A stretch of DNA of 64,000 nucleotides. It comes from Bin18 sp965242795. GTDB taxonomy: Bacteria; Desulfobacterota; Binatia; Bin18. Position numbers and translations under genes: made by a program. The stretch lies in assembly GCA_965242795.1 (NCBI GenBank), contig OZ251505.1:2294001-2358000 (forward strand). The letters are read 5' to 3'. The notes beneath the pieces are model-generated. The model had not been told where the DNA came from. It did no database searches and saw only the letters and a program-made list of their open reading frames with translations. Below are positions 51,100-60,935 of the stretch, in pieces (the stretch's first letter is position 1; the number at the start of each line of letters is the position of its first letter).

Positions 51100-52184
51100 T
51101 TGTCCTCCACCCTGCGCGTGGCGAGTCCGACGCTCACGGCGAACGTCGCGGCGTGTTCGGCCACGAAATCCGCGTCGAGCCGGCGCGCCTTGTCGAGGTT
51201 GCGGAACGGGTCGGCGATGGCGACCGGCACCCGCAGCCGGTCGGCGAACCGGTCCGCCAACCCCGGCAACCCGGCCGTTCCCCCGCTGAGATACACCGAG
51301 CCGGGCGGTTGTCCCTGGGCGCCGCTCTGGAAGAATTGCAGCGTGTGCTGGATTTCGTCTAAGAGTTGCTCGCTGGTGACGGACAGGGCGCGCTCGACGA
51401 CGTCGCTCGGAAAGCCGGTCAAGCGTTTGGACCGCTTCGCGTCTTCGGCCTGCGCGGGGTCCACGCCCAATTCCTGGCTCAGCCGGACGGTGAAATGGTT
51501 GCCTCCGAGCGGCACGTCTCCGGTGAAGATCGAAAATCCGCGTTGAAGAAGGTTGATGGAGGTGTAACGGGCACCGACGTTGACCAGCGCCACGACGTCG
51601 GCCGGGTCCGGGTCGTAATTCGCCTCGAACATGTTCTCCATCGCGAAATAGTCCACGTCCACGATCGTCGGGACGATGCCGGCGTCGCGCACCGCGGTCA
51701 GGTAGCTCTGCATCGCGTCCTTGCGGACCGCGACCAGCAGCACGTCGAGCAGGTCGCTCTGCGCGTCATGGTCGAGTACCTGGTAGTCGAGGTTCACGTC
51801 GTCGAGGTTCTCGGGTATGAAATTCCCGGCTTCGAGAAAGACCGTCTCTTCCAGGGCCTCCGGCTCCTGGGAGGGCAGGGCGACGCGCTTAATGATGACC
51901 GACGGGCCGGGCATGGCGATCACGGCGCTCGTCGCCCGAATGCGGTGGTCCTCCAGGAAAGTCCCGATCGCCTGCGTCACGGCGCCGGTGTCCTTGACCA
52001 AGTTGTCTGAAACGGCGTTTTGCGGAAGGGGGATTACGCCCGCGTTGGTGACGGTGATCTTGGAGCCGTGCGGGCGCACTTCGAGCAGTTTGATCGCGCT
52101 TGAACCGATATCCAGGCTGATGTAGCCTCGCCGCGCGCCGAACGGGAAGAACGACGTGATCTCGCGAATCGGGTTGGCGTTCAT
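51096..52184 (-). CDS. pilM: Type IV pilus assembly protein PilM (actin-like ATPase)
   Basis: PilM is a cytoplasmic actin-fold ATPase that binds PilN. The ATG at 52184 gives 362 residues starting MNANPIREITSFFPFGARRG. Phosphate-1 type DIGSSAIKLLEVRP, the ALVNVGARYTSINLLQRG segment and SVYLSGGTAGLPGLADRFAD are the actin-fold blocks. It is the first gene of the operon and is divergent from priA, with about 90 bases between them. Confidence 0.95.
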   Translation of the reverse strand: MNANPIREITSFFPFGARRGYISLDIGSSAIKLLEVRPHGSKITVTNAGVIPLPQNAVSDNLVKDTGAVTQAIGTFLEDHRIRATSAVIAMPGPSVIIKRVALPSQEPEALEETVFLEAGNFIPENLDDVNLDYQVLDHDAQSDLLDVLLVAVRKDAMQSYLTAVRDAGIVPTIVDVDYFAMENMFEANYDPDPADVVALVNVGARYTSINLLQRGFSIFTGDVPLGGNHFTVRLSQELGVDPAQAEDAKRSKRLTGFPSDVVERALSVTSEQLLDEIQHTLQFFQSGAQGQPPGSVYLSGGTAGLPGLADRFADRLRVPVAIADPFRNLDKARRLDADFVAEHAATFAVSVGLATRRVEDK

Positions 52185-52273
52185 GGAGCGGGTCGTTTCG
52201 GTGTTTTTCTGCGAACACCGTAATCTCAATTTTTTCGAGCACTTACTATTCAATACAAAAAGCAATTTGTCAA

Positions 52274-54625
52274 ATGTTGAACGACGAATATTCCGGAAAA
52301 TTTCGTCTGGCGAGCGTCTCCCTGACCGTGCCGGTCGGACGGAAGAACGCGCTCGTCTATCGCGTGCCGGACGCCTTGCAGACGCGCGTCCGTGCCGGCG
52401 TCCGCGTCATAGTTCCCGTAAATAGCCGAAAAATAACGGGAATCGTCGATAGTCCGGACGTCCCGGTCGATACGATAGAAGGGAAAAATCTCAGGGACAT
52501 TCTCGATGTCATAGACGAAGTGCCTGTTTTTACTGAAGACATGCGCAATCTGTCCGAGTGGATGTCTTCGTATTATTTTTCTCCCCGCCCCGCGGTCCTT
52601 CGGACGATCCTTCCCCAACCTGCCCGGCATCAGAGTGCGCTCGTCGTCACTCTTCCGAGTCGGAAGAACCGGCCGCGGAAGGCATCAGCCACCGAAAAGG
52701 AACAGGATTCGGATAGCGATGAGACGGTTCCACCCGCCTCGTTGAGTCGGACCGAAGCGGACGTCTTGGCGCACGTGACCGCCAAGAAGCGCGTGGCCGT
52801 CAGGAGTTTGCAGCGGCGGTTGCCAGGAAAGGGCGTGAAGGAGGCGCTGGAGCGGTTGGAGGCGCGCGCCCTCATCAAAGTGACCGAATCGTTCCCGCGT
52901 CCGCGGAAAGTCACGCTGCCGGGGGACCGGTCGGAACCGCCCGACCCGGCTTCCGTGTCGGAAACCGTCCGCCCGCGGCTGACGGAGGCCCAACAGGCCG
53001 CGTGTAACGATATACGCGGCGCTTTCGATGCTCGGCGCTTCGAGGTCTTTCTGTTGCACGGCGTCACCGGCAGCGGAAAGACCGAAGTCTATCTGACCGC
53101 GGCCGAATACGCGCTGCGACACGGAAAAAGCGTCGTTTTCCTCGTCCCGGAGATCGCGCTGACCCATCAGCTTCTCGGTCAGGCCCGGGAGCGGTTCGGT
53201 GACCGAGTCGGCGTGCTGCACAGCGCCATGACCGAGAAGCAGCGTTGGGAGGAATGGACGCGGATCGCCCGACAGGAAGCCGTCGTGGCGGTCGGCGCGC
53301 GGTCGGCGGTCTTTGCGCCGGTTCGCAACCTCGGGCTCATCGTCGTGGACGAAGAGCACGACGCCGCCTACAAGCAGGAAGAAGGCCTCCGCTACAACGC
53401 CCGGGACTTGGCCGTCGTGCGCGGAAAAATCGCCGCCTGCCCGGTCGTGCTCGGTTCGGCCACACCGGCGCTCGAAAGCTATACGCACGCCAGAACCCGG
53501 CAGTACACCGCGCTGAGCCTGCCCGAACGGATAGCCGCGCGTCCGTTGCCCAGGGTGGAAGTGATTGATCTCCGCAAGGAGTTTCGCGGGGAGGACACCG
53601 CGCCGATCTTTTCGGCCCGGCTCAAGGCCGCGTTGTCGGCCACCCATCGGGCCGGCAAGCAGAGCGTGCTGTTCCTGAACCGCCGCGGCTACATCACCTA
53701 CGTCCAATGCCGGGCGTGCGGCGAGCCGCTGTCCTGCCCGCATTGCAGCGTCAGCCTGACCCTCCACCGCCAGCGCGGGCAACTCTGCTGCCATTATTGC
53801 GGATATACGCGGCGCAGCGTCCGGGTCTGTCCGGCGTGCCGCGAGCCGGCGTTGGACGGAACGGGCGTCGGCACCGAACAGGTCGAAGCGGCGCTGGCGC
53901 ACCTCCTGCCCGACGCGCGGATCGCCCGCCTCGACCGCGATACCGTCCGGCGTCGCGGCAGCCTGGCCAAGCTGCTGCGGGCGTGGCGCGCGCACGAGTT
54001 CGACGTGCTGATCGGCACCCAACTCGTAGCCAAGGGGCACGACGTCCCCGGCGTGACGCTGGTCGGCGTCATTCTGGCCGACGTGACCCTCAACCGGCCC
54101 GACTTCCGCGCCGCGGAGCGGACCTTCCAACTCTTGACGCAGGTGGCCGGCCGCGCCGGCCGGGGCGAGGATCTCGGCACGGTCATCGTTCAGACCTACG
54201 CCCCGCGGCACTACAGCATCCGTTGCGCCGCGCGCCACGATTACGCCGGTTTCGCCGCCCAGGAGCAGCGCCACCGCAAACAGCTCGGCTATCCCCCGTT
54301 CACGCGCCTCATCCACGTCCGGTTCGAGGCGCGCGACGCCGAACGGGTCGAGGCCGCGGCCCGCTTATTCGCCGGTGCACTCGACCGGCTGCTGCAATCG
54401 GACGAGTTCTCGTCGGCCGGCAGCCGGCGTCCGCGCGTGTTGGGGCCGGCGCCCGCGCCGATCGAGCGCATCAAGGGGCAGGTGCGCTGGCAACTGCTGG
54501 TCAAGGGGCCGCACCGGCAACTCGCCCACGACCTGATCGGACGCGCCCGGGACGCCTTCGAGCGCGCCACACCGCCACGCGGCGTGCGGCTCATCATTGA
54601 TACCGATCCGTACAGCGTGGTATAG
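52274..54625 (+). CDS. priA: Primosomal protein N' (replication restart helicase PriA)
   Basis: PriA reloads the replisome at stalled forks. The 783-residue product has the 3'-DNA-binding domain (VPVGRKNALVYRVPD), a winged-helix part, Walker A LHGVTGSGKTEVYLTAAE and the DEEH box IVVDEEHDAAYKQE. A zinc-binding cysteine array follows (CRACGEPLSCPHC... CCHYCGYTRRSVRVCPAC), then the helicase motif VAGRAGRGEDLG. All eight cysteines are seen. The 5' end (52274 to about 52580) is AT-richer than the rest. Confidence 0.96.
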   Translation: MLNDEYSGKFRLASVSLTVPVGRKNALVYRVPDALQTRVRAGVRVIVPVNSRKITGIVDSPDVPVDTIEGKNLRDILDVIDEVPVFTEDMRNLSEWMSSYYFSPRPAVLRTILPQPARHQSALVVTLPSRKNRPRKASATEKEQDSDSDETVPPASLSRTEADVLAHVTAKKRVAVRSLQRRLPGKGVKEALERLEARALIKVTESFPRPRKVTLPGDRSEPPDPASVSETVRPRLTEAQQAACNDIRGAFDARRFEVFLLHGVTGSGKTEVYLTAAEYALRHGKSVVFLVPEIALTHQLLGQARERFGDRVGVLHSAMTEKQRWEEWTRIARQEAVVAVGARSAVFAPVRNLGLIVVDEEHDAAYKQEEGLRYNARDLAVVRGKIAACPVVLGSATPALESYTHARTRQYTALSLPERIAARPLPRVEVIDLRKEFRGEDTAPIFSARLKAALSATHRAGKQSVLFLNRRGYITYVQCRACGEPLSCPHCSVSLTLHRQRGQLCCHYCGYTRRSVRVCPACREPALDGTGVGTEQVEAALAHLLPDARIARLDRDTVRRRGSLAKLLRAWRAHEFDVLIGTQLVAKGHDVPGVTLVGVILADVTLNRPDFRAAERTFQLLTQVAGRAGRGEDLGTVIVQTYAPRHYSIRCAARHDYAGFAAQEQRHRKQLGYPPFTRLIHVRFEARDAERVEAAARLFAGALDRLLQSDEFSSAGSRRPRVLGPAPAPIERIKGQVRWQLLVKGPHRQLAHDLIGRARDAFERATPPRGVRLIIDTDPYSVV

Positions 54626-54634
54626 ACGCGGGCC

Positions 54635-55186
54635 ATGCTCCGCGAGATTCTGACCTTCCCGGACCCGCGTCTCAAGAAAGCGGCCGCGGACGTCGCACAG
54701 ATCGACGGCCAGCTCGCTGCACTCGTCGAAGACCTGACCCAGACCATGTACGCGGCGCCGGGCATCGGTTTGGCCGCCACCCAGATCGGCTCGCAGGACC
54801 GCGTCGTCGTCCTGGACATCAACCCGGAAGCGCAGGGGAAGGAACTGCTCAAGCTCGTGAACCCGCGCATCACCGCGCGCGAGGGCGCCGTGGTGTGGGA
54901 AGAAGGCTGTCTGAGCGTGGTCGATTACGTGGCCGAGGTGCAGCGTGCGGCCAAGGTCGAGGTCAAGGCGTGGACCGTGGACCAGAAGGAAATCACCCTC
55001 CAGGCCGAAGACCTGCTGGCCATCTGCCTGCAGCACGAACTCGACCATCTGGACGGCAAGCTGTTCATCGACCGCATCAGCCGGCTCAAACGCGAACTCT
55101 ACACCCGCCGGGTGAAGAAGCTCCTCCGCGACGGCCGGCCGCTGGAACGCCCCCCGTCTAAAGCCGCCGGTACACCGGGCATCTGA
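54635..55186 (+). CDS. def: Peptide deformylase
   Basis: Def removes the N-formyl group from nascent proteins. The 183-residue product has motif 1 GIGLAATQIG, motif 2 EEGCLSV and motif 3 QHELDHLDGKLF, so the metal ligands (Cys, two His) and the catalytic Glu are all present. It lies nine bases after priA and upstream of fmt, the gene for the formylation enzyme, with a 448-base repeat-bearing gap between them. Confidence 0.97.
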   Translation: MLREILTFPDPRLKKAAADVAQIDGQLAALVEDLTQTMYAAPGIGLAATQIGSQDRVVVLDINPEAQGKELLKLVNPRITAREGAVVWEEGCLSVVDYVAEVQRAAKVEVKAWTVDQKEITLQAEDLLAICLQHELDHLDGKLFIDRISRLKRELYTRRVKKLLRDGRPLERPPSKAAGTPGI

Positions 55187-55239
55187 GCCCGCTCCCTCCT
55201 TTAACGTATCTCAGTTAGAAATCCCGGTCCCCGCCTCCT

Positions 55240-55565
55240 CTTTTCCCCCTCTCCCCTGGTGGGAGAGGGTTAGAGCCTGCCCCGGACTTGATCCGGGGGA
55301 GAGGGGGAAGGAGAAAAGGGGAACTACATAGAAGAGGACCCGCACCCGTTGCGACAGCCTTCGTTAGGTTCAGGGACCGATCTCAACAGGCAGGCCCCTG
55401 AGCTTGCGATCCTCCGAGCTTGTTCTCTGCGCCTGTCTAAGGGTGTTGAAGAATCGAAGGGCAGGGGCGGGGTGCGAAGGCCGAGGCGACATCGGGGTTC
55501 GTTTCGACAAGCTCAACGAACTGAGGACGGGAAGGTCTCTGAGCTTGTGGTGCCTTTATATACCT
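55240..55565. repeat. Hairpin and family A repeat (copy H) between def and fmt
   Basis: CCCCCTCTCCCCTGGTGGGA (from 55246) opens a CCCTCTCC-type hairpin with an inserted family B-like piece. The family A left end is GGGAACTACATAGAAGAGGA (55318-55337). GAAGGCCGAGGCGACATCGG (55474) and TTTCGACAAGCTCAACGAAC (55503) lie inside. The 448-base gap has no gene, although def and fmt are neighbours in many genomes. Confidence 0.7.
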
Positions 55566-55634
55566 CGACGCCTCTCCTGCCCGGCTCGATGTCGGACGCC
55601 GAACAGCAGACACCCTTTCCTTCCATGAGCTAAT

Positions 55635-56609
55635 ATGCCGACCCTGCTCACCCTGAGCGACACATCCCGGTCGCTCCGCCTCGTCTTCATGGGCACGCCC
55701 GACTTTGCGGTCCCCTCGCTGCAAGCACTGATCGACGGCGGAGACGAAATCGTCGGGGTCATCTCGCAACCGGACAAGCCGGCGGGGCGCCGCATGGCGC
55801 TGCACGCCCCGCCGGTCAAGCAACGTGCGCGCGCGCACGGCGTTCCGGTTGTTCAGCCGGATTCGATTCGGACCCGCGAGGTTCTCGAACGCCTGCGGAC
55901 TTGGCAGCCCGACCTGATCGTGGTCGCGGCGTACGGAAAAATCCTGCCCGCCGCGGTGCTCGCCCTTCCACGGGGCGGCTGCATCAACGTCCATGCCTCG
56001 CTACTGCCCAAATATCGCGGCGCCGCGCCCATCCAATGGGCCATTGCCCGCGGGGAAATGCAAACCGGTGTCACGATCATGCAGATCAACGACAAGATGG
56101 ATGCCGGCGACATTTTGTTGCAGAAGACGGTCGCTCTGAAATCGGACGAGACCGGCGGCAGCCTGCACGACACACTCGCCACCCTGGGTGCCCACGCCTT
56201 AATCGAAGCAATCGCGGCCTTGAAAGCCGGCAAGCTGACCGCCATCCCCCAAGACGAACGTGCCGCGACCTACGCCCCCCGACTCCGCAAAGAGGACGGC
56301 GAGATCGACTGGTCCCAGCCCGCGGTACGGATCGAACGTCGCGTACGCGCATTCCACCCTTGGCCGTCGGCATACACGTGGCTTGCCGGCAAACGCCTCA
56401 AAATCCTGGCCGCGCACGTTCAGAACGGCGTGCGCCGAGACAGCGCGGTCCCCGGCACGGTCATCGACCTTCAGGACGACCTCCTTCGCGTTGCCACTGG
56501 AGACGGGAATCTCAATGTCGGCTCGGTCCAACTCGAAGGCAAAAAGGCCCTTCCCATCGCTGCCTTCGTCAAGGGGCAGAGGCTCGCCCCCGGGGACCGA
56601 CTCGGCTAA
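55635..56609 (+). CDS. fmt: Methionyl-tRNA formyltransferase
   Basis: Fmt formylates initiator Met-tRNA using 10-formyl-THF. The 324-residue product has LRLVFMGTPDFAVPSLQAL, QPDKPAGRRMALHAPPVKQR, and the catalytic core YGKILPAAVLALPRGGCINVH then ASLLPKYRGAAPIQWAI. C-terminal IDWSQPAVRIERRVRAFHPW matches the tRNA-binding domain. About 12 residues precede the usual start (LVFMGTPDFA), so a slightly later start is possible. Confidence 0.96.
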   Translation: MPTLLTLSDTSRSLRLVFMGTPDFAVPSLQALIDGGDEIVGVISQPDKPAGRRMALHAPPVKQRARAHGVPVVQPDSIRTREVLERLRTWQPDLIVVAAYGKILPAAVLALPRGGCINVHASLLPKYRGAAPIQWAIARGEMQTGVTIMQINDKMDAGDILLQKTVALKSDETGGSLHDTLATLGAHALIEAIAALKAGKLTAIPQDERAATYAPRLRKEDGEIDWSQPAVRIERRVRAFHPWPSAYTWLAGKRLKILAAHVQNGVRRDSAVPGTVIDLQDDLLRVATGDGNLNVGSVQLEGKKALPIAAFVKGQRLAPGDRLG

Positions 56610-56611
56610 TG

Positions 56612-56890
56612 AGATCCCCTCTCCCCTTGAGGGAGAGGGGGAAGGTGAATACCCCACATGGGTTAGGGTCCGCCGTGGCAAAGTGAAGAGAGTCTCCGCC
56701 TGGATTCCTGCTTTCCGCAGGAACGACGCAGGAAAGGCATTTCGATCGAGGAAATCTCAAACTGATGTACTCCCACAGGGGGAGGCATCTCGACCGGGAA
56801 AACTTTTAGGATTACATACTCGACGATCCTGAGACGCCTTTTTGCCGCTCGTCAGGCGGAGGGGCATAAAATTTTACGCCCCTACCCGTC
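56612..56890. repeat. Repeats downstream of fmt: hairpin, family B, family C
   Basis: Three elements lie in the 485-base gap after fmt. ATCCCCTCTCCCCTTGAGGG (56613) begins a hairpin. CTGGATTCCTGCTTTCCGCA (56699) with GGAACGACGC is a family B variant whose tail AGGAAATCTCAAACTGATG matches 14935. The palindrome AGGGGCATAAAATTTTACGC (56860-56879, continuing CCCT) is of family C. No gene is seen from 56610 to 57094. Confidence 0.7.
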
Positions 56891-57094
56891 GTCATTGAAG
56901 GGAAAGAACATGCAAGGATCTACCGAATGGTTTCATCTCTGCTGATTTCCTCATAAGAAAAGGATGTATGTCAGCCCACACTTCTTCCTGGGAACGCGGT
57001 CTCTGGCCCGCACCACGGACGGGCGAAACGCCTGTGCTCCCAGGCACCGCCACCGAAACTGCCGCTCTACCAAGACGAGAGGAAAGGGGGACAT

Positions 57095-57394
57095 ATGACC
57101 GAGTTTCAAACCGCGACCTTGGCCGCGCAACATGCTGCGATAGCGGCGCAACACGCTTCGATAGCCTCGCAGAACGCCGCCGCGACTCAAGCCTTGTGGG
57201 TGGGCATAGGGCAAATCGTCGTCGCCCTCGCCGGGGTGATCGTCAGCGCCGTGTTGATTCTGCGGGGCTTCCGCCTCATGCAAACCAGCACGGAACTGCG
57301 CCGGGAAGAAGCCCAACAGCAGCACGCGGAAACCATGACCGCCTTGCGCGCCCTCATTGAGCGAACCGCGCCGAAGAACGGGGATGAACAGTGA
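57095..57394 (+). CDS. Small single-pass membrane protein, unknown
   Basis: The 99-residue product begins with an Ala/Gln-rich helix (ATLAAQHAAIAAQHASIASQ). It then has one membrane segment (WVGIGQIVVALAGVIVSAVL) and a charged tail that may coil (TELRREEAQQQHAETMTALR). GAGGAAAGGGGGACAT is a clear ribosome site before the ATG. It overlaps the likely rnhA start. Small membrane proteins of this layout also occur in prophages, but nothing else here is phage-like. Confidence 0.65.
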   Translation: MTEFQTATLAAQHAAIAAQHASIASQNAAATQALWVGIGQIVVALAGVIVSAVLILRGFRLMQTSTELRREEAQQQHAETMTALRALIERTAPKNGDEQ

Positions 57395-57881
57395 GCCCCC
57401 AGCCATGAAGCGCGTCGTGATGCACACGGACGGTGCCTGTTCCGGCAACCCCGGTCCGGGCGGATACGGCACCGTCATGCAGTTCGGCAACCAACGGACC
57501 GAACTGAGCGGCGGCTTTCGCAGGACGACCAACAACCGCATGGAGCTGCTGGCCGTCATCGCCGGCTTCGAGGCGCTGAAACAGCCGTGCGCCGTGACCG
57601 TGTACAGCGATTCCAAGTACGTCGTCGATGCAGTGAACAAGGGCTGGGCTAGACGGTGGAGGGCCAACGGCTGGCGCCGGAACAAGCGGGAGAAGGCGGA
57701 GAACCCCGATCTGTGGGCACGGCTATTGGACCTTATCGAGACCCATTCGGTGGTGTTCCGCTGGGTGAAGGGACACGCCGGCGACGAAGGGAACGAACGG
57801 GCGGACGCCCTGGCCGTTGCCGCGTCCACCGGGAAGCATCTCGGAACGGACGAAGGGTACGAAATGCAGAAACGCGGATGA
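57384..57881 (+). CDS. rnhA: Ribonuclease HI
   Basis: RNase HI cuts RNA in RNA-DNA hybrids. Taking ATG 57384 (an ATG at 57405 is equally possible), the product has 165 residues. All catalytic positions are present: Asp in MHTDGACSGN, Glu in NNRMELLAV, Asp in VYSDSKYVVDAV, and His and Asp in KGHAGDEGNERADALA. The basic handle WARRWRANGWRRNKRE is there. It lies seven bases before a helicase-nuclease gene. Part of it is duplicated at 60785. Confidence 0.95.
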   Translation: MNSEPPAMKRVVMHTDGACSGNPGPGGYGTVMQFGNQRTELSGGFRRTTNNRMELLAVIAGFEALKQPCAVTVYSDSKYVVDAVNKGWARRWRANGWRRNKREKAENPDLWARLLDLIETHSVVFRWVKGHAGDEGNERADALAVAASTGKHLGTDEGYEMQKRG

Positions 57882-57888
57882 GGGGGTA

Positions 57889-60669
57889 ATGAACCTAACC
57901 AAGGCGCAAGAACGTGCGGTGAAATACAGTGGGCGCAATCTGCAACTCATTGCATGTGCCGGGTCGGGAAAGACGGAAGTCGTAGCGCGACGGGTAGCCC
58001 ATTTGCTGACGAAGCGGAGCAGAAACCGCTTGGAACCGCGCAACATCGTCGCGTTTACGTTTACCAACAAGGCGGCGGCGGAACTGAAGGAACGCATCGT
58101 TCAGCGGACGAACGACGTTACCGGCCTTGCCGATATGTACGTCGGCACTATCCACGGGTTCTGCCTGGAATTATTGCAGAACGAGGTGCCGAAGTACCTG
58201 AAGTACGAGGTGCTGAAGCCGGTACAGCGGGTATTGTACGTAAACTACAAGAGTATGGAAACAGGGTTGACGGGATTGAGAAAATTCTCCGGAGGGCCTC
58301 TTCAACCAGGCATTGATGCGAACCTTTATTTATCCGCCCTCAACGTGTTACGTGAGGATACGATCAACAAATGGTGGCTCAATGCCCTCAAACGACGCCC
58401 TTTCTACGAACATTCGGTGGTTGGTGGGTTGGAACAGTACCGGGCACAAATAACGAAGGATTCGTATTTCGACTTCTCGGCGATCTTGGAGATTGCAGTC
58501 CAAGAATTGAGCAAAAATAAACGTCTCCGTAAGCAAATATCCGGTCGTATTAAATACGTTGTCGTTGATGAGTATCAAGATGTAAATCCTATACAGGAGA
58601 AGTTGATTCGGCTGCTGCACCGCCTGGGTGCAGGCTTGTGCGTCGTCGGAGACGATGACCAGACGATTTATCAATGGCGGGGAAGCTCCGTCGAGAATAT
58701 CCGTACGTTCCAGGGTAGGTATCCAGACGTCAAACAGATCCGGCTACAGGAGAATTTCCGATCCAGTAGAGGCGTAATCGAGACGGCGTCCGATTTCATT
58801 GCACGGGTCCCCTCACGATTGCCCAAGGCCATGAAATTTGCAGACGCTCAGCGTTATGAGTCAGGGGATGTGGTAGCTTTGAAATTCGATTCACCGGAGC
58901 AAGAGGCAGGATATATTGCTGAGACCATACGATCTTTACGTGGTGTTGCCTTCAACGATGGCAGCGGCCGGCGGGGACTTTCCTGGTCGGACATGGCGGT
59001 TCTGCTCCGCAGTGTCAAACATAACGGATCGGTCATAGCACAGGCGCTGAAGGATGCAGATATTCCGTTCATCGTGAATGGATTGACCAATCTATTCGAG
59101 ATGGAAGAAATACGGGCGACCCGCGATTTGTTTCATTTCATCGCCGGCCACGAGATCTGGATCAACAGAACCAAAAAAGAAGAGCCGCCAACGGCGAAGG
59201 AACTCCGTCAATCATGGGAAAATTCCGAGTTAGGTCTTACGAAACCGCAACTGACCCGTGCACTCCGGTACATCAAGAGAATACGCGACAATCTGCATGC
59301 TGAAAAGGAAAGTCGTTTACCAAGCATACAAGAGATATTCCTGAAATTTCTGGAACGGGCGGAAGTACGCGAGGAGGACGTTCCTGACGACCGCGGACAA
59401 GCTGTATTCTTCAATCTCGGACGGTTCAGCGAGATCATTTCGGATTGGGAGACCATCCACTTCGCCTCAAAACCGATACATCGGTTTTATGGATTTGCAA
59501 AATTTCTCTACTATGAAGCCGAAGATTCTTATAGCGAAGGGTCGGAAGACCGTGACTACGTCGTCCCTGATGCAGTACAGGTGACGACCGTCCATCAGGC
59601 GAAAGGCCGCGAGTGGCCGGCAGTGTTTTTGCCCGCTCTACTGAGAAACCGGTTTCCCCCGTCGAAAAGACGGAACGGGATTTGGAACCTGATTCCGCCC
59701 GACGTCATCAAAAACGCCGAGCGGTACGACGGCTCGATCGAGGATGAACGGCGGTTGTTTTATGTCGCCATGACCCGAAGCAAGAAGTTTCTGCATCTGA
59801 CGTGGGCTCCTATTGAAGGAAAGGGGAACCGATACGCCAGGGGGTCAGAATTCTGGAACGATATTTCGACCTCTCGGTGGGTAGAGTGTCACCAACCGGA
59901 TTACCGCAAGCGTAAACGGACGAGACCGAAACCGAGAACAGCAATTGCGAACGTGGAATTTTCGTTTTCCGAGCTGAGATATCTATTCGAGTGCGGGTAC
60001 CAATTCAAGCTACGGGTCCTGTACGGATTCGATAGCCCCATCAACCGGGCTATGGGATACGGAAAATCACTGCACGACGCGTTAGCGGAGATACATCATC
60101 GTGCGATGCGGGGGAAAAAGGTCCACGAAACGGACGTCCCGGACCTGGTTGATCGACACTTACGGACGCCCTACGCTTTCGGTGAACTGCGTCAGAAGCT
60201 CAGACAGGCGGCTCTCCGAGATATTACGAATTACATCCGTGATAATGCCGACGAATTTCGCCATATCGAATTCTCCGAACAGGTCGTGGAAGTTCCCCTA
60301 GGCGACGGGGTCAGTCTCAAGGGACGGATCGATCTGGTCCGCCGTACGGACAAGGATCAGACCACAATCGTGGATTTGAAGTCCAATGAACGGAGCCATC
60401 AGGAGGACGTGACCGAAACGCAATTGCATACCTACGCCCTTGGTTACAAAACGCTCACCGGGCGCAACCCGGATTTCGTCGAGACATACGAATTGAAAGA
60501 ACGAGCCCCGAAATCTCGCGTGGTGGATGAAAAATTCATTGACGACGTTCGGAGGAAGACCAAGAAAGCAGCGTCAGCGCTGCGCAAGATGCGTCTTGAG
60601 CCTGCCCCCGTCGCCAAAAAATGCGGAGAGTGCGATTTCTCCTCGCTTTGCAGCGCGAGTTTGGCGTAG
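57889..60669 (+). CDS. UvrD/PcrA-like helicase fused to PD-(D/E)XK nuclease
   Basis: The ATG at 57889 has GAGGGGG just upstream, giving 926 residues. Superfamily 1 motifs are clear: Q motif MNLTKAQERAVKY, Walker A IACAGSGKTEVVARRV, DEYQDVNPIQ, GDDDQTIYQWRG, motif IV LQENFRSS, VTTVHQAKGREWPAVFL, and LFYVAMTRSKK. The C-terminus has LKGRIDLVRRT...TIVDLKSNERSH as in the PD-(D/E)XK fold. A cysteine in LFECGYQFKLRV and three in CGECDFSSLCSA are placed as in AddB/Cas4-type iron-sulfur nucleases. Its codons are more AT-rich than those of neighbours, suggesting transfer. It probably forms an operon with rnhA. Confidence 0.88.
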   Translation: MNLTKAQERAVKYSGRNLQLIACAGSGKTEVVARRVAHLLTKRSRNRLEPRNIVAFTFTNKAAAELKERIVQRTNDVTGLADMYVGTIHGFCLELLQNEVPKYLKYEVLKPVQRVLYVNYKSMETGLTGLRKFSGGPLQPGIDANLYLSALNVLREDTINKWWLNALKRRPFYEHSVVGGLEQYRAQITKDSYFDFSAILEIAVQELSKNKRLRKQISGRIKYVVVDEYQDVNPIQEKLIRLLHRLGAGLCVVGDDDQTIYQWRGSSVENIRTFQGRYPDVKQIRLQENFRSSRGVIETASDFIARVPSRLPKAMKFADAQRYESGDVVALKFDSPEQEAGYIAETIRSLRGVAFNDGSGRRGLSWSDMAVLLRSVKHNGSVIAQALKDADIPFIVNGLTNLFEMEEIRATRDLFHFIAGHEIWINRTKKEEPPTAKELRQSWENSELGLTKPQLTRALRYIKRIRDNLHAEKESRLPSIQEIFLKFLERAEVREEDVPDDRGQAVFFNLGRFSEIISDWETIHFASKPIHRFYGFAKFLYYEAEDSYSEGSEDRDYVVPDAVQVTTVHQAKGREWPAVFLPALLRNRFPPSKRRNGIWNLIPPDVIKNAERYDGSIEDERRLFYVAMTRSKKFLHLTWAPIEGKGNRYARGSEFWNDISTSRWVECHQPDYRKRKRTRPKPRTAIANVEFSFSELRYLFECGYQFKLRVLYGFDSPINRAMGYGKSLHDALAEIHHRAMRGKKVHETDVPDLVDRHLRTPYAFGELRQKLRQAALRDITNYIRDNADEFRHIEFSEQVVEVPLGDGVSLKGRIDLVRRTDKDQTTIVDLKSNERSHQEDVTETQLHTYALGYKTLTGRNPDFVETYELKERAPKSRVVDEKFIDDVRRKTKKAASALRKMRLEPAPVAKKCGECDFSSLCSASLA

Positions 60670-60784
60670 TCGAATTGTCGAATCCTTGTGATCTTGAAGA
60701 GGTTTTGCCGGGTGAGAATTGGAAAAACTGTTGTCCATTGACGGATTGGCGAAGAAGTAGAAGATCGGAGATGTGGCGGGCCTC

Positions 60785-60935
60785 TCCAAGTACGTCGTCG
60801 ATGCAGTGAACAAGGGCCGGGCCAGACGATGGAGAGCCAATGGCTGGCGCCGGAACAAGCGGGATGAAGGCGAAGAACCCCGATCTGTGGCCGCGTCCAC
60901 CGGGAAGAATCTCGGCACGGACGAGGGTTATGAAG
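60785..60935 (+). pseudogene. Decayed partial copy of rnhA
   Basis: From TCCAAGTACGTCGTCGATGC onward the bases match the rnhA 3' part (57612 onward): SKYVVDAVNKG, then ARRWRANGWRRNKR. About 103 bases (equivalent to 57717-57819) are missing, and AASTGK-LGTDEGYE resumes afterwards. Local indels shift the frame briefly. It lacks the Asp, Glu and His catalytic parts. The copy lies just after the helicase gene, so the helicase is bracketed by rnhA and this remnant. Confidence 0.8.
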
